Of a DNA stretch of 64,000 nt, positions 36,201-48,723 are shown one piece after another. The position numbers and the translations under genes are program-made. The stretch lies in contig RWJK01001583.1 in the NCBI GenBank assembly GCA_004335835.1, positions 1 to 64,000 of the forward strand, given 5' to 3'. The stretch comes from Scenedesmus sp. ARA3. Lineage: Eukaryota > Chlorophyta > Chlorophyceae > Sphaeropleales > Scenedesmaceae. The notes under the pieces are model-generated. The model had not been told where the DNA came from. It saw nothing but the letters and a program-made list of their open reading frames with translations, and ran no database searches. The first letter of the stretch is position 1. Each line of letters starts with the position of its first letter.

Positions 36201-36889
36201 TGCTGCTGCAGCTGCTTGCGCTGCGCGTTCATTGAGGGCCAGGTGTGTGACTGCAGCGCTTCGACAACAGACAGCGGCAGCTGCTCTGTTGCTTCATCGC
36301 CCTCTGCTGCTGCTGCTATGTCCAAACCTGCTTCATCATCTGCGGGTGCAGGCTGCTGCTCATCAGGACCCTCGTTTTGCTGCCAGGCGTCATCCACTGC
36401 CATGTCAGCATCATCGCTGCTGCTGTCCTCATCTTCATCTGCGTCTGCTGCGTCTTCTGCATCTTCAGCGTCGAGCACAGTAGCTGCAGGCACGCGCCGC
36501 ACAGCTCTGCTGCGCTGCTGTCGTCTGGCAGCTATTCTGCTGACAGGCCTTGCACTGCTGCTGCTGCTGCTGCTGCTGGGCCCAGGAGAGTCAGCGGATG
36601 CATCTGCATCAGCATCATGCTCAACGATTTCTTGCTGCAGCTCTTGTGCGTCGCTTGACGGTCTGCGTTGCGCTCTGCGTTGCTGCCGCTGCAGTCTGCG
36701 GGCCCTAGGGTCGACACCTGGTTCGGTCTGCGCTTCTGCATCTTCGGCCGCTGTTATGCACGACTTGCTCCTGTTAATTGCTGTATGAGCTGCTAGTATT
36801 GGTGATCGTAGCGCTGGTGAGCTGCCACAATGTTTCGAAGTGCATGCTGCTGCATGCCTGGCTGCATGCAAGCCCCTCAAAGCCTGCAT
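33232..36889 (-). CDS. ERA: Era-family GTPase, organelle-targeted, 8 exons
   Basis: Exons 35974-36889, 35477-35667, 35075-35165, 34689-34843, 34346-34447, 33949-34097, 33511-33655 and 33232-33306 join in phase to 607 aa. The ATG at 36889 opens an Arg/Ala/His-rich leader ([20 protein letters not shown]) suited to plastid or mitochondrion. Residues about 50-290 are an acidic, Gln/Arg-rich insert absent from bacterial Era. G1 GRPNAGKST is at 301-309, Thr of G2 in PQTTRH at 328-329, G3 DTPG at 348-351, G4 NKAD at 426-429, G5 SAL in exon 5. The KH domain carries [32 protein letters not shown] with GAGG at 551-554, and [16 protein letters not shown]. Era binds the 3' end of small-subunit rRNA and supports ribosome assembly. 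The CA/GTACGT donor of exon 6 is required to keep the conserved Q-A-L-I-L-V-E-R frame. Introns show no exon-edge copies. Confidence 0.95.
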
Positions 36890-37113
36890 GTTTTGCAGCT
36901 GCACGTATAACTGAACTACAACCACGGTAACAATGAGGTTGTGTCAAAGCTTGAGCAGCAGTCTGGCACAGCAAAGCACGCCACCAAGCACTGCCAACAC
37001 AACAAAAGATCAGTTACAGCTTCCACGTGATGCTTCTGCAGAGTACAGCACAATCAGCAGCAAGCCTCAAGTAAGGACATTCCCAGCATGACCTGCCTCA
37101 TCACTCATCGCAC

Positions 37114-37740
37114 TCATAGGGCACATGTGTCACAAGACAGGCATGGCAGACGCACATCAGGGTTGTGGTTTAGGGCCACACCATTGACATGCACAGCAAG
37201 GTCAAGTTCGCCAAGACAGCCGCGCAGTTCCAATGGCTGCATTTCTCTGAGCAGTTGAGAAGGTGTCCAGTATTTGTCGATGGTGACCAACACAAAAGGC
37301 GGCAGCTGAGCATTGCAGTTCTGCACCACCCTGTGCCTTCAAGGATAAGTTATCCTGCAAGCACCACCCCCACCAAACATCTGCACCCAAAGCACTCACC
37401 CCTTTGCAAGGATCACAAGCAATACTGCACCAAACATCACAGCCGCCGGCCCAGTAACGTACTGTGTAGCAGAACGAAAACTCAGGACTGACACCTCAGC
37501 ACATGCTGCACACCACAGTGATTGAACTCGCTCCTCAGCGCACGCTGAGGAACGAGTTCAGTCACTGTGGTGTGCAGCATGTGCTGAGGTGTCAGTCCTG
37601 AGTCAGTGGCAACACCTGGCGGGCAATGTCCACACACACTGCCGGCAGCAGCGCCGCACCTTTACTGGCAATAGCTGTGAACATGAACTCCTGACACACC
37701 TGACAGATGAAATGGTGGCAGCTGCAGGCATACAATAGGT
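37114..37740 (-). pseudogene. Weak two-exon gene candidate or gene remnant
   Basis: Two minus-strand segments look coding: about 37612-37735 (HHFICQVCQEFMFTAIASKG, ending at a CAG/GTGTTG donor) and 37117-37320 (NAQLPPFVLVTIDKYWTPSQ, then LRGCLGELDLAVHVNG). They can be joined in phase 0 with a CAG acceptor near 37321, removing the palindrome as intron. I do not recognise the product. No start codon or upstream exon was identified, so it may be a remnant. Confidence 0.2.
37481..37602. repeat. Near-perfect 60-bp-arm palindrome (hairpin)
   Basis: The arms 37481-37540 and 37543-37602 are reverse complements with only two mismatches, and those would pair as G-U in one RNA strand. The spacer is 2 bases (CA). 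Start of the left arm is CTCAGGACTGACACCTCAGC. Transcribed, it would form one long hairpin. Confidence 0.93.
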
Positions 37741-39001
37741 GCTGTTTTAACACAATCAGTACGGCTCCACAAAGTACACACATGCCCAGATGAAACAGGG
37801 AGGCTAGATGACGCAACACAGGTGTACAGTGCTTGCTGTTGCAACCTAAAAAATCCTGTGCGTGACCCAGGCAATGCATTGTAAGAGGATCTAGGGGACT
37901 GATGAAAGCTAAAAGCAACATCACGAGCTGCAGCAGCAGCAGCGCTGCCAGCTATACGCTAAAAGAGGCACACACAACTGTTACTGTGCTCACAGCTGCA
38001 GCAATAACGCATGTGGCCCGCTACATGGCACAACAGACGCATGGGCGTGAATGCCGCGAGCGCAAGCGACCACCGCCTAGGTCGCACAAAACATTGTCCA
38101 GCCAATGCTGCGCACCATACTCTAGCAGGCGGCACACAGCACAGCACAGTGTCAACCTGGAGAGAAATGCTATACTATGCCTCGAAGTGTGCTGCAATTC
38201 TGGCCTTGCCACGACCCTGCAATGACACACATAAATCTATTGCAAGGGCTGAGGAGCCTCCCTCACAATGCACTGCCGCATTAGATACAGCGCTGCTGCT
38301 CCCAATATGTGAGTCCAGCACAGCAATACATACATCTGTCCACTCATCAACTCTTTCTGATTTGCAAGAGGGGACACATCAGTGCCAACAGCACCTGATC
38401 ACAAACAGCTGAAAGGTCACGCAGGGAAACTGAGGGAATTGCCAAACAGCGACAGCTCGAACATGTCTGCAAGGAGATATCACCAGAATAGTACGAGTCG
38501 TGATCAGATAGCCGCGCCGCCTGCTGTTGGGGACGGAGGTTGAACCGCACCCCCATACATTGAGACGGCACCCTTTGGCTGCTGTGACTTTACTCCACAC
38601 AAAGCACGGTCGTCACTGAGGGCCTGCCACACATCCTTGAACGGCAACGCCGTTGCAAGACAGCCACCCGTTGCTCCCTGCCCTCCAGACAAGCAGCAAA
38701 CGCGTCAATGCCTGCTTAGAACCAAGCATCAGTTGTCCCAGCAGTCAGTTGTACAGTGATTGTAGATCACCAGCTCCCAGTCACCACATCAACTTCACAC
38801 CACATGCCTGGCCCTGCATCCCGGCCTGTTGGCCAATGCTCACCAGCCACAAGCACACACAGCTCTCAACACACACACCATCCACCACATGTCCCACCCA
38901 CCACATCCAGCATCACCACGGCCCTCACAGAGCACTGTTTGCAATTGGCTACACAGCCTCCACAGTCACAGCAGCTGGATAGCCTTACTGCTTTACTCAC
39001 T

Positions 39002-39006
39002 TTACA
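39002..39006 (-). terminator. Possible TGTAA polyadenylation signal, CaaX gene
   Basis: TGTAA on the minus strand about 14 bases after the stop at 39020. It is very close to the stop, so use is doubtful. Confidence 0.2.
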
Positions 39007-39019
39007 CTAGCTGCGCAGC

Positions 39020-42000
39020 TCACATGATAACACACTGGCAGCCGCAGGCAGGCACATCAGCCTTCTCAGGTGCCGCCTCTGCAGCCTTGGGTGCTGCTGT
39101 GCCAGCTGCTGCTGCTGCGCCAGCTTGGCTGCCGCTGTTTGGCTGCTGCTGACCCCCCTCAGCTGCTGTAGCTTTGGCTGCTGCTGCTGCTGCTGGTGGT
39201 GTTGCACCTTCTGCCGCAGGGGCCGTGTTTGCTGTTGTAATGACCGCCTCCACAGCACTGCCCTCAGCTGCTGCAGTTGCACCGGCCGGTCCCTCTGCTG
39301 CCTCCGGCTGCTGCTCGACCACCACAGCATAATCCTGCTCTGATGCTGCTGCTGCTCCTGGACCTGGTGCAGCAACTGGAGCTGCCACAACCTGCTGCTC
39401 CTCTACCGCTGCAGGGAGTCCAGCTGCTAGCCCCTCCTTGCCTTTGTCAGGTGCTGCTGCAGCAGCAGCAGGAGCTGTTGCTGCTGCCAGTGCCTCTGGC
39501 GTAGCTGATGCTGGCTCTGCTGGCACGTCTGATGCCGCTGCCTCAGACATTGCCACATCGGATTTAGCCTCCTGTGCCTGTGCTGCTGCTTGTGCAGCCT
39601 TGTCGTTTCCTTGCCGCTCCTTCCCTTGCGCTGCTGCTGCTGCTGCTGCCGCTGGGCCTTCTGGCTTGTGCAGCAGCTCCTTCAAGCTGCTGCGCATCAG
39701 CTGCTGCACAACTGCCGCCTTAGCAGCAACTGAGCCGCCAGCTGCAGAACCCCTTGCTGCTGGCTGGGCAGCAGCATCTGCAGCAGCCCTACTGCTGCCA
39801 GCAGCACTGTTTGCGGGCTTTGTGCCAGCCTCACACTCAGCAACGCTGTCCTTGGATGCCGCCGCAGACACAGCAGCGGCTGCTGCTGCGTCTGACTTTG
39901 TTGCAGCCTGTGTATCTGTGATGATGGATTTGCTGCTTGCAGCTGCAGCTGCAGCAGCAGCCTCACCATCATCTGTTGTCAGCTTGCGTGCAGCATCATT
40001 TCCGCTGTAAGCCATATCAATGGCTTGCAGGACTTCCTTGTATTCGTCCATGAACAGCTGCACAGCTGCACTGTCAGCCGCCCACAGGCCCTCCTTGGGT
40101 GTAAGCACTGCAGGCGCCACTGGGGAGCCATGTACAACAGGAACTGCTGCCACAAGGTCTGGCTTGGTGCCGCCGCCGCTGCTGCTGCTGCCCCTGCTGC
40201 CAGCTGCTGTGCTGCCACCTGCAGTGCGTGCTGTCGCCGTGGCTGCTGCTGCCACTTCCTCCTTTGCTACAACAGCGGCAGCAGCAGCTGCCGCAACAGC
40301 AGCAGCATTCGCTTCGTCCCCGCCAGCTAGAGCCTTGCTTGAGGCACCAGCAGTTGAGACGTTCTTGCCGCGCGTTGCACTGCCAGCTGCCTTCGCTGCA
40401 GCGGTGCCTGCGGCAGCAATGCTGTGCCTCTGCTGCGACACACCTCCTGGTGTCTTGGGTGAGGTCAGTTGGCTCACTTTGGACCTGCCAGCTGAGAGGC
40501 TCCCTGCTGCTGTGTACCCCCTGCGTGGTGACGGCGCTGCAGCTGCTGCTCCTGCAGCTGTAGGGGATGTTATATTGGAGTGTGTGTAGCTGCCTGCTAC
40601 TGACACAGCCTTGCGTGGCGAGCCCAACGGGGTTGTGGGGTTGGAGCTTCCAGCCACACTGAGGCTGAAGTGACTGCTGGCTGGGCCGTGCGCAGCAGCA
40701 GCAGCAGCACCAAATGCAACAGGTGTGGTGGGCCGCGAGCGCAAGGAGTACTTGCTGCTGGCGCTGCGCGAAGCCGGCGTGCTGCTGCTGCTGCTCTTGC
40801 CTGCACTGGCAGGTGTGTTTGGCTGGCTGGCCTTGGCTGATTGGCTGTGTGTGAGCTTGCCTGCTGCAGATGGCCGGCCTGCAGAGCTAGGTGCTGCTGG
40901 GGAGCTGACGTTGCTGCTGCTGCGGCCTGAGATGCTGTGGGTGAGGCGGCCGGCAGCTGATGTGCGTGCTGGCGTGGCAGGAGAGGAAGCGCTGCTGCTG
41001 CTGCCGAGCCTGCAGCAAGGGCAGGTGAGCGGATGATGGAAGGAGAGGGGTTTCGTAGTTGGTTTGGTGAGTGGCAGGCTGTATGTGAAATGGTGTTTCT
41101 GTGTATTTGCAACAGTTTGCAGGAAGGTATGCAATTGTATGTGTCGCCAGTGTGTAGCATCAAACATGCTTGCTACTTTGCCTGCCAGATTTGCCACTCC
41201 GTGCTGTATCACGTCTGTCCCTGTTCAATTCATCTCCTCCAGCCATACATCATGCACGTGCACAAGCGCACGTGTGCAGTGCTAAGAGCCCGCACCTGCG
41301 CTGGCTGCCGCCGCCATCTGTGTAGGTGCTTGCAGGAGCCCTGCTGCGCAGCGACTTGCTCCAGGAGTCCGACTCGCGCGAGCCACCACCAGAGGACAGC
41401 CGCTCAGTGCGTCGAGCTTCAAAGCTAGCGCGCATGGCATCACCTGCTGCTGCTGCCTGCTCGGCAGAGGTGGGCCTGCTCCTGCTGGAGCCGCTGCCGC
41501 TGAGCGGGCTGCTGCTGCTGCGCCTCAAAAGGCTGCCTTGCGGCTCTATTGCTGCTGCCTGTGACTCAGCCTGCTCTGTGTCTGCTGGTCCTGCAGGAGC
41601 CATCTCTGCAGAGGTCTGCTGCTGTCCTGCAAGCGAGGTGCTGCGGCTGCCAAGGGCAGCAGCTGCTGTCTCAATTGCTGCTGCCTCTGCTGCTTGATCC
41701 TCCTTGATGGATCCTGTGTTGCTGCTGCGGCTGCTCCTGGGCTGCTGCTGCTGCTTGCAGGACTCGCTTTCCTTGCCTCCTGCAGACTTCATTTTATCAA
41801 CAAACCTGTCCCAGCTGGGCCCTTTGCAGAACACCTTGCTGGGGTCAGCGCCTGCTGCACCATCTGCCTCAACAAGCCAGGAATCTGCAGGACCATCTGC
41901 CTCCAGGGATTCAAGCCCAAACTCTGCGTCACACTTGTCGCAGTTGTGGTCAATGCCCTCTTTCAGCAGCGTAATGGCGCTGAGGGGCTGCTGTGCCACG

Positions 42001-42290
42001 CTTGCATCAAGCACACACACGGCGCCTCCAGAGAACTGCGGTGCAATGAGGTCAGCTGCAGCTGCAGCAGTTCCCCCGCTGGACCTCTCTGCTGTTCCTG
42101 CAAGAGGTGCACCTGCTGCTGACGCTGCCTTGCTGTTTGCGCCAGTCTCCTCAGCTGCTGGTGCAAGGCCAGCCGCTGACAGCTGCCTGTGAACCGCTGT
42201 GGCTATCACATCGTCCAGGATGGCGTTGAGGAGGTCTTCTATGACGAGGCTTTGCTGGCTGGACATGCTGGCCTGCACAGTTGTTGCCAT
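39020..42290 (-). CDS. Large low-complexity protein with C-terminal CaaX (CVIM) box, 2 exons
   Basis: Exons 41296-42290 and 39020-41009 join in phase 2 to 994 aa. ATG at 42290 (MATTVQASMSSQQ). Residues about 10-40 form a short ordered helix (LVIEDLLNAILDDVIATAVH). Around 90-160 is the only other globular-looking part (LLKEGIDHNCDKCDAEFG, then CKGPSWDRFVDKMKSAGG), with a CxxC pair. The rest is Ser/Ala/Pro/Thr low complexity with repeated short basic phosphosite-like motifs (GRLTHS, GKLTHS, GSYTHS; TSPKTP). The protein ends CGCQCVIM: a CaaX box whose terminal Met predicts farnesylation, with Cys residues just upstream that could be palmitoylated. This implies membrane anchoring of an otherwise disordered protein, perhaps microtubule- or membrane-associated. 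No family recognised. Confidence 0.62.
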
Positions 42291-43081
42291 GCTGCTGTTG
42301 CAGTACACTGCTGGCAGTGCAGTTGTATCTTGTCTCCACTACTGCTGGATGTGGTTGCCGCGTTAAGTCACAAGTACGTCACAAACATCGCACCGATATG
42401 CATCTCTGCAGCTGAGGAAGCGTGACCTGCAAGGAAACGATGTAGGACAGGTTGTGTGTGTATGGGCAAGATGGAAACACGGGCACCCATGCTGGCTCGG
42501 CTATAACAATAAGTATTGATCAGTATTAAACTGTTCAAGGATACAAACACACAAACTGTGAGCAGTACAGCATACCTGGGAAAACCGCCAAGTCCACGGC
42601 CTACTGGGTACGCCAGCTGCGCGATCGATGCAGGAAAACAACTTTCTGTAGTATAACATGTAGAGTTCAACGTTCGCGTGACGTTCCAAAGCTCACAAGA
42701 AGGTCAATACCTCATCTGTCTGTGACTTCGCAATGTGACATACCACAAGCTCGCAGGAACGCACAGTACACATGATTATACCTCGCCTGCCACAATGAAC
42801 TCGGTTTTATGCAACGTGCTTAGCTGATCGTAGGCGTGCATGCCTGGTAGCATTGACAACCCCTGTCTCGGTCGACTGACGCAAGCACCCGGTCCTGTCG
42901 AATTTGCACCATACATTGTGCTCAGACGCTTTTGTGTCTGATCGCGTGGCTCCCACACACTGCTATAGGGACATACTTCCAACTTGTCATCTGCCACACA
43001 TGCTATTGGCCAGCACAGCAGCAGTAGCAGGCCAGATGTGAAGCAGGTCACCAGCGGCTCCAAATACGTTCGAGCCTCCCA
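42291..43081. promoter_or_regulatory. Divergent promoter region
   Basis: About 790 bases between the start codons of the CaaX protein (-) and the ABC transporter (+). Both promoters must lie here. No TATA box or other motif stands out. Confidence 0.5.
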
Positions 43082-46000
43082 ATGGCAATGTCTAGGGGCA
43101 TCATGCAGCAGCGCTGCGCGCATAGAACTAGTCCAGCAGCACGGCCGCTGCTGCTGCCGCTGCTACCACGCAAACCCGCCGCACTGGCTCGCAGCAGGCA
43201 CCTCACTTGCAGGATACAGGCTGCAGCAGCAGCAGCAGCAGTTAGCTATAGTGACATGAATGGCAGCAGCAGTGCCAGCTGGCAGGCAAACAAGGCACAT
43301 GAAGTGGCCCCACTACCAGCACCACCCAAGTCTGGCCAGAGCCTTGCAGATGTGCTGCCATACCTGCTGAAGCTGGCTTTGTCAGAAAAGCAGCTCAAAT
43401 GGAGGCTGGGCGCTGCATTCGCATGCATGCTGGTATCAAAGGCAGCAGGTGAGTAGCGGCCACAGAATGCGGTGCTCTTTTGGCTCAGTGCACATTTGTG
43501 TTGCACTACTTGTGCACCTAGCAGACATAGGTGTCCTGCAAGCAGATGCACACCAGCAGCAGCAGGCTGCAGTTTTGCTTGTGCTGCATGAAAGTTGATC
43601 CACCAGCAGCGCAGTGCTGCATCGTCTGGTTGATTCACAGCGTGAAAGGCTCTGCCATTGCATCATTGCAGCAAATGCATGCAATGCATGTGTGTGGTCC
43701 CAGGCACATCCGTCCTGTGCATGGATGCTTAGCATCACCATCACCTCACGTTGTGGTGGCAGTCAGCAATCGCTTCAGCCCTGCTCCCAGCCAGCAAGAG
43801 CCTAGACCTGTTCTTGCTGTATCTTCAACTCTGATATGCTCATGTACGTGCTGCTGCTGCTGCTGCTGCTGCAGGGCTGAGTGGGCCGCTGTTCCTCAAG
43901 GCAGCAGTAGACACGCTGTCAGCAGGCGACGCGGCTGTGCTGCTGCCGGCTGTGCAGTGCGTGCTGTGCTTTGGGCTGTGCGGGGTGGTGCAGCACCTGA
44001 CAAAGGAGCTCACGTACCCAACATTCACACCGATTAGCCAGGTGAGGGTTTTGCACAAGAGCATTGGTAGAATAGCACAAGGCAGCACTGCAACGCGTAT
44101 CACTGTTGCATGGATGTATACTTTACTTACCTAGCAAGAGCATGATAAAGGAGCAGCAGTGTGGCAGCAGGTGCTGCAGCAAGAGCCGCCAATGCAGAGG
44201 GCGTGTCACACGGCGTTCATGCTGCGTGACGTGGCTCTGCTGCAGCAGGCTGACGCCACATATAAACTTCTCGTTTTTCTCACGCTTCACATTGCATTGC
44301 ACCATGGATGCTGCTGTGGCACTATGTAACGGACTTCTGCTCCTGCTGCTGCTGCTGCTGCGGCTGCAGGCTGTTGCGCGTCGTGTTGCGTACCAGACCT
44401 TCAGCCATGTGCTGGAGCTGGACATAACCTTCCACATGAACAGGCGCACCGGGCGGCTGAGCAGGATCCTGGAGAGGGGTGAGCCACAGCAGCAGCACCA
44501 GCGGCGGCGGCGGCGGCAGCAGCAGCAGCAGCGCCTGCAGCAGCAGAGGCAGCGGCGCCAGCAAGAATCATGCCTGCTTGCTCGTTCTTGCCAGTTTAGG
44601 GTTGCGGCAGCGGAAGCGCAGAGCTAATAGCAGCCAAGATGGCTTGACTGCGGCTCTGCAGGGGTGTGCAGAGGCTCGCTTTCTCTGTGCATACGCCACA
44701 GCAACTTGATGTGCTGCTCTACAGAGTGCATCTGGCCATGCCTTGATCATCATCCTGACGTGTAGGTGACGCCTCACCCATGATCAGCTGCTTATGACAA
44801 GCATCTGCTCCTCTGCTTACGTACCCCGCAAGCACGCGCAGCATCCAGATGTTGTACCACGCTGCTCCCCCCGCCCGCTCACCCATTTCTCCCGTTGTCT
44901 GTACGTTTCCTGTGCACCTTGAACGCACCACGCAGGCCCTCGCAGCATCCAGATGCTGTACCACGCAGTGCTATTCACGTTTGCTGAGGACAAACATATG
45001 TCCAATGTATGCGTCCGCAGGCACGCGCAGCATCCAGATGCTGTACCGCGCGGTGCCGTTGCGTCTCACGCATGATCAGCTGCTGATGACACACATCTGT
45101 CCAATGTATGTGTTTTGCAGGCACGCGCAGCATCCAGATGCTGTACCGCGCGGTGCTGTTCACGTTTGCGCCCACCTTCATCGAGCTGGTGTTTGTGGTG
45201 GGCCTGCTGGCCAGCCGCTTCAGCCCCATGGTGGCGCTGCTGGTGGGGGGGACCTTCGTGCTGTACGTGGCATGGACCATCGCCATGACGCAGGTGAGGA
45301 AGCGTTGCTCTGAGTGTGTTTCGTGTGTGTTCCGTTGTTTGCTTGTGCTCTGAAGAGGGGGTTTGCAGTTTGCACGGAAGCGTAAGAGCCTGTGTTTGTG
45401 CTGCCCCGTGGTGTCGCGGCGGGTGGGCGGAACTTGTTTGCTGTACGTGGCCTGCACCATCGCCATGACGCTGGTACTACCTAGAAGGGGCTGCTGCATG
45501 GAGCAGCACTTGCATGTGACGCACTTGGCCATGAGTGAACCAGCTGCACAACCTCACCACCTGTGTGCGCCTGCCTTGCTGCTGTGCTGCGCTGCCCTGC
45601 TGCCGCCAGGCTGCTGTAGAAGTGCGCAAGCAGGTGAACCAGCTGGACAACCTGACCACCAGCAAGGCTGTTGATGCGCTGCTCAACGCGGAGACAGTGG
45701 CGCTCTTCAACAACAGGCAGCTCGAGGTGGGTTTGCGTTTTAAAAGAGGGGAAGTCACAAGTGGGTCCTGGCACTATCTTAGAGCCACAACAGGGTGAAC
45801 ACCAACAAGCTGGTCTAATACATGTGTTTCTGTGCAGCTGACTGTCTGTATTGCTGGAAGCAGCGCACACAGCAGCAGTGTAACAGGGTACGGCAGCTCC
45901 AAGTACGACGATCACCTGCAATTTTCTGCTCGCGGCCACAGGCATGCTGTTGACCACCTGCTGCGGGTGTATGCTGTCTGCTTAACACATGTGACACGCG

Positions 46001-46314
46001 ACATGTCTGCAGGTAAACCAGTATGACCACTACCTGCGGGGCTACCAGGCTGCAGCCATCCAGACAGAGCGGCTGTCCGCGCTGCTCAATGCAGGGCAGA
46101 GCGTGATCCTGTCTGCAGGTACGACAGGGCTGGATAGCAAACATCACCACTTTCACAGCTGAAACACACATGTCTACAGAGGTTGCCAGCTCTTGCAGGC
46201 CTGCAAGCTGCCTTCTCGCTTAGAAGCTGAGCTGCAGACTGGTTTGCTGTTCCTTTTTCTGTGCAGCACTTGTTGTGTCGAGGAACGGGCGTGGCGATCA
46301 TAAGGTTCGTTGTG

Positions 46315-46368
<54 letters not shown>

Positions 46369-48666
46369 CTTACCTTATGAAACCTGATGTCCGCAGGCCT
46401 CACATGTGTCATGGTGGCGGCAGTGATCGGCGGTCAGGGCGCGGAAGCCATGGCAGCAGCAAAGGCAACAGGCAGCAGCATGATGGCCTCTGCTGCTTCT
46501 GCAATGATGGGAGGCGGCAGCGGCGCTGCAGCAGCTGGTGCTGCTGGTGCTGCTGCTGCTGCTGGTGCAGCTGGTGCTGCTGCTGCTGCGCCGGCAAGCT
46601 TTGCTGGTGCTCTTGCCAGCCCTGGTGACTTGGTGCTGCTGCAGGGCCTGCTGCTTCAGCTCTGGGGACCGCTGCAGTGAGTTGACCCGGCCAGAAGCGC
46701 CGTCAGTTCTTTTGCTGCCAGTACAACAACAATAGTTATCAATATATTCAAATGAGTAACTGCAGGCGTTCACATGTCGCAGATGGGGCCATCTATTTAA
46801 TCAGAACTCCATTCCGCCGCTAACCCAATATGCGTGTGACACTGTGGTGCCGCAGGTTCCTGGGCTGGTTTTACAGGGAGATCCGCCAGTCGCTGGTAGA
46901 TATGGAGGAGGTGGGTGTGACCGTTACTTTGGTCGTTGCTTTGACCATGTGTAGAATACAAATGAATATTGTCAGGGTGCCGCAAGGGCGCCCGTTATCT
47001 CTGTGGGTTTCTAGGCAGTGTCCTGTTTCGTTTGCTCCGTTAGTTGTCGGTAGGGCGCCTTGAACCAAGCGCGCGTCTGTCTGTTACTGCTGTAGGTGCA
47101 TTTCACATGGTGAACGCATCACACCGGTTCCCTTTTTGAAAACGGTGCTTCATTACATTTGCCGCCTGTTTTATTCGCGTGTGGCTGCTCCTGGCTGCAG
47201 TTCTTTGACATCCTGAAGACCAAGAACAGCTTGCCAGATGGCACCACCCCGCTGCCAGACGTACCACCCAGCCTAGCAGACAAGCTGGCAGCAGCAACAG
47301 CAGCAGCCAGCAACGGCCACAACGGCAGCAGCGCGGCTGCCGCTGCTGCAGCAGCAGCGATCAGCGGCAGTGCAGTCAGCAGCACTGACAAGCAGTCTCT
47401 TGTGGAGGCTGCCTTGCTGCTGGACCAGCAGCAGCACCCGCAGCACCAGCGGCTGCAGCAGCAGCAGCACCACAACCTTGGATCTGCAGATCCGGAGTAT
47501 GGCTTCTACAGTGCTGCTGCAGATCCAACTTTGAGCATCTCAGGTTTGGGACTGGAGGTTGAGCTTGATGATGTTGTGTTTGGCTACCACCCTGAGCGCC
47601 AGGTGGGTAATTTTGGCAACAAGTTGCAGTGCAGCGTGTAGCATGTTCTGTATGACAAAGCATGCAGTTGTAGTTGCCAGGCAGTTATTCACCGAGTGCA
47701 ATTGCTGAAGGGAGTGAGCTTCAAGGCGCTTGCAGCCTGCTGTTTAGGCAATTACTCAGCGCACGCACCCAGATCATTATATGCATTTGTTTATTATGCC
47801 CAATGCAGGTGCTAAAGGGAGTGAGCTTCAAAGTGAAGCCAGGGGAGTCAGTGGCAGTGGTGGGGCCCTCAGGCAGCGGCAAGTCAACCATACTGAAGCT
47901 GGCAACACGGCTCTATGACGCAGGCTCGGGCATTGTCAAGGTGGGCGTGGCTTTAGCTAATGTGCCTTGCTATTTCCTAGTGTATACATTTGTCTGTGTT
48001 CCAGTATCTGCTGGAGATCATTGGGCTTGGCGGTGTGGGCTGCTATACATTTTCTGCTATCTTGCATGTTTAGGATGTCAGGTGGCGGTGGCGGGGCCCT
48101 CGGGCAGCGGCAATTCCACCATACTGAAATTGGCAACTCGGCTCTATGATGCAGGCTCTGGCATTGTCAAGGTGGGCATGGCTTTAGCTAATGTGCCTTG
48201 CTTTTCCTAGTGTATACGTTTGTCTGTGTTCCAGTATCTGCTGGAGATCATTGGGCTTGGCGGTGTGGGCTGCTATGCATGTTCTGCTATCTTGCATGGT
48301 TAGGATGTCAGGTGGCGGTGGTGGGGCCCTCGGGCAGCGGCAAGTCAACCATACTGAAGCTGGCAACACGGATGTATGATGCAGGCTCAGGCGTTGTCAA
48401 GGTGAACGCGGCTTGAGTTCATGCGTTACTGTAATTGTGTACACATTCGTATGTGTTTAAATGTCTGCTGGAGGTTGGTGGGCTTGGAGGTGCTGGCTGC
48501 TGTGTATTTGCTGCAGCTATCTTGCAGCAGCAATGCACCAGCACAGTAGCAATAGTATTGTTTTGAGTGCGCAGCAGCGCGGCATTAGGTTATCGCCCTA
48601 CTGCAGCCGACACTGTGTTGACCTGCGGCTGTCTGTTCTGCTGAACTGCTCTTGTTGTTGCGCTTG

Positions 48667-48723
<57 letters not shown>

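Larger units (their letters stand above)
36890..39019. other. Spacer with a palindrome and a weak minus-strand gene candidate
   Basis: About 2.1 kb between the Era start and the CaaX-protein end. It contains the palindrome at 37481-37602 and the two coding-like segments noted separately. The rest (37925-39019) shows only short unsupported frames and a CACA-rich stretch at 38850-38920. Confidence 0.4.

Noticed and set aside
36030..36788. Plus-strand open frame of about 250 codons
   Set aside because: Exactly opposite Era exon 1, which joins in phase to seven conserved exons.
37481..37602. Rho-independent-type terminator
   Set aside because: The organism is eukaryotic, the stem is far too long, and no T-run follows.
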